Assembly: GCA_965369945.1 (NCBI GenBank)
Contig: CBDUST010000131.1
Coordinates: 1 to 11,394 of the forward strand
Source: JADFNO01 sp965369945
GTDB lineage: Bacteria > Planctomycetota > Phycisphaerae > Phycisphaerales > SM1A02
Direction: 5' to 3'
Length of the DNA stretch: 11,394 nucleotides
In this document: piece by piece, positions 6,628 to 11,394 of the stretch
Layout of the letters: the number at the start of each line of letters is the position of its first letter
Position numbering within the stretch: position 1 is the first letter of the stretch
Notes under the pieces: model-generated
Seen by the model: the letters and a program-made list of their open reading frames with translations, nothing else
What the model was told of the DNA's origin: nothing
Database searches by the model: none
Position numbers and translations under genes: made by a program

Positions 6628-7212
6628 GTGGCCGCGAGCCAAACGACGAATCACGAATCTCCGGCCGAACGTCGAGTCATCGTGGGGGTGAGCGGGGGAA
6701 TCGCCTGCTATAAGATCGCGCAGGTCGTCAGCCGACTCGTCCAAGCCGATGTCGCTGTCACCGTTGCGATGACCGATGCCGCGACTCGGTTCGTCACGCC
6801 GTTGACGTTCGAGGCGCTATCCGGCCAGGCGGTCTATTCCAGCCAATGGCAGCACATTGAATCGCACGACCCGCAACACGTCAGCCTCGCTCGCATAGCT
6901 AAGTTGATGTTGATCGCCCCCTGCACGATGGACATGCTCGCCAAACTCGCGCACGGGCGCACCGACGATGTGGTCAGCCTGATCGCCTCGGCCGTGGACT
7001 GGTCGCGGCAGGCGATGCTGATCGCGCCGTCGATGAATGAGGTCATGTGGAACCAGCCTGCGACACAGCGCAATCTGGCGCAGCTCAAGGCGGACGGTTG
7101 CGAGATCATCGAGCCGGGCGAAGGTTGGCAGGCGTGTCGCACTGAAGGCAAGGGGCGCCTCGCCGAGCCGGAGGTCATCCTCGACGCCGTGATGGCAAGG
7201 CTGCGCTCATAG
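6628..7212 (+). CDS. coaC: Phosphopantothenoylcysteine decarboxylase, stand-alone CoaC flavoprotein
   Basis: This enzyme catalyses FMN-dependent decarboxylation of 4'-phosphopantothenoyl-L-cysteine to 4'-phosphopantetheine in coenzyme A synthesis, in the cytoplasm. Seen in 194 residues: VIVGVSGGIACYK (17-29) for flavin binding, QHVSLAR (83-89) with the catalytic-type histidine H84, LIAPCT (95-100), APSMNEVMW (133-141) with the substrate-binding asparagine N137, and the flexible flap ACRTEGKGRLAEP (169-181) with the reducing cysteine C170. The usual flap reads ACG; here the Gly is Arg171. Most bacteria fuse CoaC to the synthetase CoaB; here the protein ends after the decarboxylase domain with a clean stop, and no CoaB follows. 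The start is a GTG 35 bp after rpoZ; no nearby ATG is in frame. Confidence 0.88.
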   Translation: MAASQTTNHESPAERRVIVGVSGGIACYKIAQVVSRLVQADVAVTVAMTDAATRFVTPLTFEALSGQAVYSSQWQHIESHDPQHVSLARIAKLMLIAPCTMDMLAKLAHGRTDDVVSLIASAVDWSRQAMLIAPSMNEVMWNQPATQRNLAQLKADGCEIIEPGEGWQACRTEGKGRLAEPEVILDAVMARLRS

Positions 7213-7262
7213 TTCGCTTTCGACGTCGTTGTTGCCCCGGCATCATCTCACATCGACGAAGC

Positions 7263-7271
7263 TGGTACAAT
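7263..7271 (+). promoter_or_regulatory. Extended -10 promoter for tRNA-Ser
   Basis: TGG followed by TACAAT forms an extended -10 element (TGn at 7263-7265, hexamer 7266-7271). Transcription would start about 6 nt before the mature tRNA end at 7285. No recognisable -35 is found, which fits the extended -10 type. Confidence 0.4.
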
Positions 7272-7284
7272 GCTGCATCGCCTT

Positions 7285-7371
7285 GGACAGGTGGCGGAGC
7301 GGTTGAACGCGCCAGTCTCGAAAACTGGTATACCCTTCGGGGTATCGTGGGTTCGAATCCCACCCTGTCCG
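7285..7371 (+). tRNA. tRNA-Ser (anticodon CGA)
   Basis: This class II serine tRNA of 87 nt reads codon UCG. The acceptor stem is GGACAGG (7285-7291) with CCTGTCC (7364-7370) and discriminator G7371. The D stem is GCG/CGC (7294-7296 with 7308-7310). The anticodon stem CCAGT/ACTGG (7312-7316 with 7324-7328) encloses loop CTCGAAA, with anticodon CGA at 7319-7321. The long variable arm TACCC-TTCG-GGGTA (7331-7344) is the serine hallmark. The T arm is GTGGG-TTCGAAT-CCCAC (7347-7363). The 3' CCA is not encoded and must be added by nucleotidyltransferase. A large hairpin starts 3 nt after the discriminator base. Confidence 0.97.
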
Positions 7372-7374
7372 CTT

Positions 7375-7419
7375 CAGTGTGTTGCGACTTTCGACCGGAT
7401 CGAACGCAACGTTACACTG
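7375..7419 (+). terminator. Strong 45-nt bulged hairpin between tRNA-Ser and the GGT gene
   Basis: Three stacked stems are seen: CAGTGT/ACACTG (7375-7380 with 7414-7419), GTTGCG/CGCAAC (7381-7386 with 7405-7410) and TTCGA/TCGAA (7390-7394 with 7400-7404) around loop CCGGA. There is a 3-nt bulge on each side (ACT at 7387-7389, GTT at 7411-7413). That gives 17 base pairs. No U-tract follows, so the role as tRNA terminator is inferred from position. It could also be a leader element of the next gene. Confidence 0.5.
7413..7418 (+). promoter_or_regulatory. -10-like box TACACT just before the GGT start
   Basis: TACACT ends 8 nt before the ATG at 7427, so a transcript from it would begin at or next to the start codon (leaderless). 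A weak -35 candidate, TTCGAC, lies 17 bp upstream (7390-7395). The box overlaps the 3' arm of the hairpin. Confidence 0.25.
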
Positions 7420-7426
7420 ACAATCC

Positions 7427-8941
7427 ATGAGTAGGATTGCTGTCGCTGCCGGCACACCCCTGGCTGCGCAAACATGCGCTGAGGTTGTCGCACAGGGTGG
7501 TAACGCGGTCGATGCTGCGGTCGCCGCGACGTTTATGACCTGGGTCTGTGAACCAGGCATGACCTCGCTCGGCGGCGGCGGCTTCTGCTGCGTCCGGCCG
7601 CCTGATGGTCCACCCATAACAATCGATGGATTCGTCGAGATGCCCGGCCGATCGGCCGACAAAAATCGGTTCGGTGCCGGTGATCGTGTTTCTATGCCCT
7701 ACGGCGGAGGCGTCGACACCATCATCGGCCCCGGCTCCATCGCTACTCCCGGATCATTAGCGGCGCTTGAGATGCTTTGGAAGAAGTGGGGCAGTATGCC
7801 TTGGCGTGAACTTCTCGAACCGGCAATCGCTGCGGCACGAAACGGTTTCCCTCTACCGCCTCAATCCGGCCTCTACTTTTCGCAGAGCTATGACGCTGTG
7901 TTTTCGTATTCACCGGGCGCACAGCATTTGGCAATGAGCAATGGCAACAAGCTGCGCGATGTCGGTGAAAACCTCCGCATACCCGAGCTGGCCGATTCGT
8001 TGCAACTGATCGCTGATGAGGGTGCAGATGCACTGTATCGCGGCGATTTGGGACGCGCTATCGCTACTTGGATCGATGAACAGGGTGGGCTCTTGGGTCT
8101 CGACGATCTGTCCGAATACAGCGCCGTGGTTCGACCGTGCCTCACCAGCTCGCTGAGCGGCTGGCAAATGGCGACGAATCCTGCCCCGGCTGTTGGCGGA
8201 GCTGTACTCGTCGAACTCGTTTCACTACTCGGTGATCGACCTCACAGTGCCTGGTCCGGTGAGGATGTCGCGCTGTTTGGGCGAGCGATGGAGCTTGCCT
8301 TCACTGATCGAAACGATTGGCTGCGCAGCGGTCAGCTCGAACAACTGAGTGACGACCAATTTGCCGACGTGATCGTCAATCAACGCCGTATCCTCAATTC
8401 CCCTTCCACCAGTCATACCTCCGCGATCGATGCTGATGGACTGGCCTGCGCCGTCACCACCTCAACCGGTTACAGCGCGGGCGTCGTGGTTCCGGACACC
8501 GGTGTACTGCTGAACAACATGCTCGGCGAGATCGAGCTGAATCCCGCGGGGCTTCATGCGTTTGATCCCGGCACTCGGATGCGATCCAACATGGCCCCGA
8601 CAATCCTGCGCAACACCAACGGCGATACTGTTGCGCTCGGCACGGGTGGCGCTGATCGCATCACTTCGGCTCTGGCGCAAGTATCAACGAACCTCACGAA
8701 TCTTCAGATGCCGCTCGATCAGGCGATCGAACATCCACGCTCCCATCTTGAATGGCGCGAAGGTGAGCCGGTTCTCGCCCACGAGCCTGGTCTCGATACG
8801 AGCGAAGTATCGTTTGAGACTCGCAAATTCGATGAGCGTCACATGTACTTCGGCGGCGTGCAGGCCGTGCAGCGTACCAGCCAAGGCGAGCTGATCGCCG
8901 TCGCCGACCCTCGCCGCAGTGGTGGGACGGTTCTGGCATAG
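7427..8941 (+). CDS. ggt: Gamma-glutamyltransferase family Ntn-hydrolase, divergent and without signal peptide
   Basis: Family members cleave gamma-glutamyl bonds, for example in glutathione, and self-process at a threonine to give two subunits. Seen in 504 residues: QGGNAVDAAVAATFM (23-37), EPGMTSLGGGGF (42-53), GPGSIATPGS (101-110), the processing site STSH (327-330) with predicted nucleophile T328, DADG (335-338), VVVPDTGVLLNN (353-364) and GTGGADRI (405-412), the oxyanion and ligand-loop region. Cleavage before T328 would give parts of 327 and 177 residues. Two deviations: the canonical DxRE motif carrying the substrate-carboxylate arginine reads IDGFVEMPGR (66-75), and there is no signal peptide. 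An in-frame TGA at 7418-7420 excludes a longer N-terminus. The protein is therefore probably cytoplasmic, and its true substrate may not be glutathione. The upstream region lacks a Shine-Dalgarno. Confidence 0.9.
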   Translation: MSRIAVAAGTPLAAQTCAEVVAQGGNAVDAAVAATFMTWVCEPGMTSLGGGGFCCVRPPDGPPITIDGFVEMPGRSADKNRFGAGDRVSMPYGGGVDTIIGPGSIATPGSLAALEMLWKKWGSMPWRELLEPAIAAARNGFPLPPQSGLYFSQSYDAVFSYSPGAQHLAMSNGNKLRDVGENLRIPELADSLQLIADEGADALYRGDLGRAIATWIDEQGGLLGLDDLSEYSAVVRPCLTSSLSGWQMATNPAPAVGGAVLVELVSLLGDRPHSAWSGEDVALFGRAMELAFTDRNDWLRSGQLEQLSDDQFADVIVNQRRILNSPSTSHTSAIDADGLACAVTTSTGYSAGVVVPDTGVLLNNMLGEIELNPAGLHAFDPGTRMRSNMAPTILRNTNGDTVALGTGGADRITSALAQVSTNLTNLQMPLDQAIEHPRSHLEWREGEPVLAHEPGLDTSEVSFETRKFDERHMYFGGVQAVQRTSQGELIAVADPRRSGGTVLA

Positions 8942-8978
8942 CTGAAAATCGTCGAGCGTTGAACACAGCCGCCTTCGC

Positions 8979-8984
8979 TATAAT
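8979..8984 (+). promoter_or_regulatory. Perfect -10 box TATAAT immediately before acnA
   Basis: TATAAT matches the consensus exactly and ends 7 nt before the ATG at 8992, so transcription should start at or within a base of the start codon. No Shine-Dalgarno lies between. The best -35-like sequence, TTGAAC (8959-8964), is only 14 bp away, which is short. Confidence 0.5.
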
Positions 8985-8991
8985 CCTATCT

Positions 8992-11394
8992 ATGACCACT
9001 CCAAACCCAGATCCGTTCGGTGCCCGTGATTCACTCGCCACCTCCCTAGGCGATCGGACGATCTACCGCCTCGGCGCACTGAGCAGTCTTGGCGATATCG
9101 ATCGTCTGCCCTACACCATCAAGATTCTGCTTGAAGTCTGCCTGCGCACCCTCGATGGACGAATCGTTACCGAGGATCACGTCAAAACGATCGCTGCGTA
9201 CGACCCCGAGCGTGTGGGCCAGGCGGAGATTCCATTCACCCCCGGAAGGGTCGTTCTTCAGGATTTCACCGGCGTCCCGGCGATGGTCGACCTCGCCGCG
9301 ATGCGCAGCGCCATGGTGCGCATGAACGGCGACCCCCGAAAGGTCAATCCCCTGGTGCCGTGCGATCTCGTCATCGACCACTCCGTGCAGGTTGATGCGT
9401 TCAACTCCGGCGTCGCGCTGACCATCAACGGCGAAAAGGAATTCGAGCGCAATCGTGAGCGGTACGAGTTTCTCAAGTGGGGCCAAAGCGCGTTCAACAA
9501 TTTCCGCGTTGTTCCACCCGGCACCGGTATTGTCCATCAGGTGAATCTTGAATACCTGGCTAAGGTTGTTTGGGATGACAACGGCGTGCTCTACCCCGAT
9601 TCATTGGTCGGCACTGATTCGCATACAACAATGATCAATGGCCTGGGCGTCCTCGGTTGGGGTGTTGGCGGGATCGAAGCCGAAGCCGTCATGCTCGGAC
9701 AACCTATTTATATGTTGATGCCTGAGGTGGTCGGCTTCCGGCTCAACGGGAAGCTGCCCGAAGGATGCACCGCGACCGATCTTGTGCTGCGCGTCACTCA
9801 GATGCTGCGCGAACATGGTGTTGTCGGAAAGCACGTCGAGTTCTTGGGATCAGGTTTGGACGAAATGTCGCTGGCGAATCGCGCCACGATAGCCAACATG
9901 GCGCCCGAGTACGGCGCGACGGTCGGCTTCTTCCCGGTTGACGATCAAACGCTGGCGTACTTGCGATTGACTGGTCGCCCGCACGATCTGGTCAAGACCA
10001 TCGAGCAATACTGCAAAACGCAGGGATTATGGCGCGACGACTCGTATCCGATTGCTTATTCCGCGACGCTCGATCTTGATTTGAGGACGATTGAACCGTC
10101 GCTCGCCGGTCCGAAGCGCCCTCAGGATCGAGTCCCGCTGCATGAAATGAAGATCGAATGGCATCGAACACTGGCCGATACGTTCGGCAAGGCGCCGACC
10201 TCCGAAGCGGTTCGTGTCGATTCCTGGTCGGATGAAGGCGGTCTCGACCCTGAGCCTGCCCCTGTGGCTACGCTTGCGCCCCAGCAGCAAGGCGCTGCCG
10301 TTGAATACGAGGGGCAACAGTTTCGACTCAAGCACGGCGATGTCGTCATCGCTGCGATTACCAGTTGCACCAACACTTCCAACCCCAGTGTGATGATCGC
10401 GGCGGGACTCTTGGCTGCGAAAGCTCACAAACTTGGCTTGGAGCGCAAGCCTTGGGTGAAAACTTCGCTGGCGCCCGGCTCCAAGGTGGTTACCGAGTAT
10501 TTGGAACGCGCCGGGCTCTTGCAAGATCTCGAAGCGCTCGGGTTTTATCTCGTCGGCTACGGCTGCACGACGTGCATCGGAAATTCCGGTCCGCTGCCCG
10601 AGCCGATTAGCGAGGCGATCAACGAGCACGATCTGGTCGTTGCCGCTGTCCTTTCGGGCAACCGCAACTTCGAAGGGCGCATCCACTCCGATATCAAGGC
10701 GAACTATCTCGCCTCGCCGCCGTTGGTCGTCGCATACGCTCTGACGGGAACAGTCGATATCGATCTCGCTACGGAACCGCTCGGCCGCGACGTTGAAGGT
10801 AATGACATTTACCTGCGCGACATTTGGCCGAGTCAAGCGGAGATTCAGCGCACCATCGCTGACTGCGTCGACGAAGATCAGTTCATCAGTCAGTATGCCA
10901 ATGTGTTTGACGGCTCCGATGATTGGAAGGCGATCGCCGCGACCGGCGGTGAGCAGTTTGAATGGTCTGACAAAAGCACGTATATCCAGGAACCACCGTT
11001 CTTTGTTGACATGCCAGCCGAGCCGAGCGCGATCGAGCCGATCGTTGGTGCTCGCTGTTTGGTGAAGGTCGGTGATTCGGTAACGACCGATCACATCAGC
11101 CCTGCCGGTTCTATCAAAAGCGATAGTCCAGCAGGTGAATATCTCATCGAGCATGGCGTATCGGTGAATATGTTCAACAGCTTCGGATCACGTCGAGGCA
11201 ATGATCGCGTGATGACTCGCGGCACGTTTGCCAATGTGCGCATGCGAAATCAACTTGCCTCCGGAACGGAAGGTGGACTTACAGCCGATTTTACAAAGCC
11301 CCCCTCTCCCCTTGGGAGAGGGGCTGGGGGTGAGGGTGTTTCCGGCCTCGGTGGACATCCAATTACAAGTCTTTACGAAGCAGCGATGAACTAC
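8992..11394 (+). CDS. acnA: Aconitate hydratase A (3' end outside window), with an in-frame repeat-derived insertion
   Basis: This TCA-cycle [4Fe-4S] enzyme interconverts citrate and isocitrate through cis-aconitate in the cytoplasm. The first 801 codons are in the window, of about 900 expected. Seen: the typical N-terminus PFGARDSL (8-15), LPYTIKILLE (39-48), VIDHSVQVD (127-135), LVGTDSHTTMINGLGVLGWG (205-224), cluster ligands C459 in TSCTNTSNP and C525/C528 in GYGCTTCIG, LSGNRNFEGRIH (554-565), TDHISPAGSI (699-708) and GSRRGNDRVMTRGTFANVR (732-750). All catalytic landmarks up to the edge are intact. Between EGG (760-762) and SLYEAAMNY (793-801) there are about 19 more residues than in E. 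coli AcnA, largely encoded by a G/C palindromic repeat. The start ATG has a perfect -10 box 7 nt upstream and no Shine-Dalgarno, suggesting a leaderless message. Confidence 0.96.
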   Translation, partial: MTTPNPDPFGARDSLATSLGDRTIYRLGALSSLGDIDRLPYTIKILLEVCLRTLDGRIVTEDHVKTIAAYDPERVGQAEIPFTPGRVVLQDFTGVPAMVDLAAMRSAMVRMNGDPRKVNPLVPCDLVIDHSVQVDAFNSGVALTINGEKEFERNRERYEFLKWGQSAFNNFRVVPPGTGIVHQVNLEYLAKVVWDDNGVLYPDSLVGTDSHTTMINGLGVLGWGVGGIEAEAVMLGQPIYMLMPEVVGFRLNGKLPEGCTATDLVLRVTQMLREHGVVGKHVEFLGSGLDEMSLANRATIANMAPEYGATVGFFPVDDQTLAYLRLTGRPHDLVKTIEQYCKTQGLWRDDSYPIAYSATLDLDLRTIEPSLAGPKRPQDRVPLHEMKIEWHRTLADTFGKAPTSEAVRVDSWSDEGGLDPEPAPVATLAPQQQGAAVEYEGQQFRLKHGDVVIAAITSCTNTSNPSVMIAAGLLAAKAHKLGLERKPWVKTSLAPGSKVVTEYLERAGLLQDLEALGFYLVGYGCTTCIGNSGPLPEPISEAINEHDLVVAAVLSGNRNFEGRIHSDIKANYLASPPLVVAYALTGTVDIDLATEPLGRDVEGNDIYLRDIWPSQAEIQRTIADCVDEDQFISQYANVFDGSDDWKAIAATGGEQFEWSDKSTYIQEPPFFVDMPAEPSAIEPIVGARCLVKVGDSVTTDHISPAGSIKSDSPAGEYLIEHGVSVNMFNSFGSRRGNDRVMTRGTFANVRMRNQLASGTEGGLTADFTKPPSPLGRGAGGEGVSGLGGHPITSLYEAAMNY
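11299..11337 (+). repeat. 39-bp palindromic GC-rich repeat inside the acnA coding region
   Basis: CCCCTCTCCC (11301-11310) and GGGAGAGGGG (11314-11323) form a perfect 10-bp stem with loop CTT, followed by the G-rich tail CTGGGGGTGAGGGT. The stretch is 13 codons and adds no stop or frameshift; it encodes PPSPLGRGAGGEG (residues 770-782). I recognise this sequence type as a dispersed intergenic repeat of several GC-rich bacteria, from general knowledge and not from a search. Confidence 0.75.

Noticed and set aside
7285..7371. tRNA-Ser as an integration site for a mobile element
   Set aside because: No integrase, no duplicated tRNA 3' end, and ordinary genes on both sides.
9046..9537. A 163-codon minus-strand open frame
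   Set aside because: It lies fully inside the conserved N-terminal part of acnA and shows no family features.
10027..11154. A 375-codon open frame on the minus strand
   Set aside because: It is antisense to acnA, whose plus-strand product shows all aconitase motifs. The antisense product shows no motif I recognise and has the Arg/Asp-rich look typical of complements of GC-rich genes.

Overview
The window looks like chromosomal DNA from a GC-rich bacterium, most likely a planctomycete (a Phycisphaerae-like lineage is my best guess). This is inferred from several signs: the 648-residue orphan protein next to an ABC permease, a stand-alone CoaC instead of a CoaBC fusion, few Shine-Dalgarno sites, and two GC-rich palindromic repeat families. 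No phage, plasmid, integrase, transposase or CRISPR array is visible. Nearly all genes are housekeeping or transport genes.

Layout. Positions 1-2479 (+) hold the 3' end of a membrane protein, probably an ABC-2 type permease, followed 35 bp later by a conserved membrane-anchored protein of unknown function. Positions 2480-2798 are a convergent intergenic region carrying a 76-bp composite palindromic repeat. Positions 2799-6199 (-) hold a compact cluster read right to left: alpha/beta hydrolase, ClC chloride transporter with CBS domains, rnpA and yidD. The last three are 4 bp apart or overlapping. Positions 6200-6352 form a short divergent control region. Then, on +: rpoZ (omega), coaC (phosphopantothenoylcysteine decarboxylase), tRNA-Ser(CGA), a strong hairpin, a divergent gamma-glutamyltransferase, and aconitase acnA, which runs off the right edge.

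How the genes relate. RnpA (tRNA 5' processing) and YidD (membrane insertion) are a classic overlapping pair, but here they sit behind a ClC gene instead of rpmH. rpoZ and coaC keep the common rpoZ-coaBC neighbourhood. The remaining neighbours show no obvious shared pathway.

The most unusual feature is in acnA. A 39-bp G/C-rich palindromic repeat lies in frame inside the C-terminal swivel domain and adds about 19 residues to a conserved enzyme without breaking the reading frame. Secondary points are a possible pattern of leaderless or near-leaderless transcripts (a -10-like box 5-11 nt before the start), a ClC with isoleucine at the internal proton-glutamate position, a GGT without signal peptide or canonical substrate arginine, and several perfect palindromes at gene boundaries.
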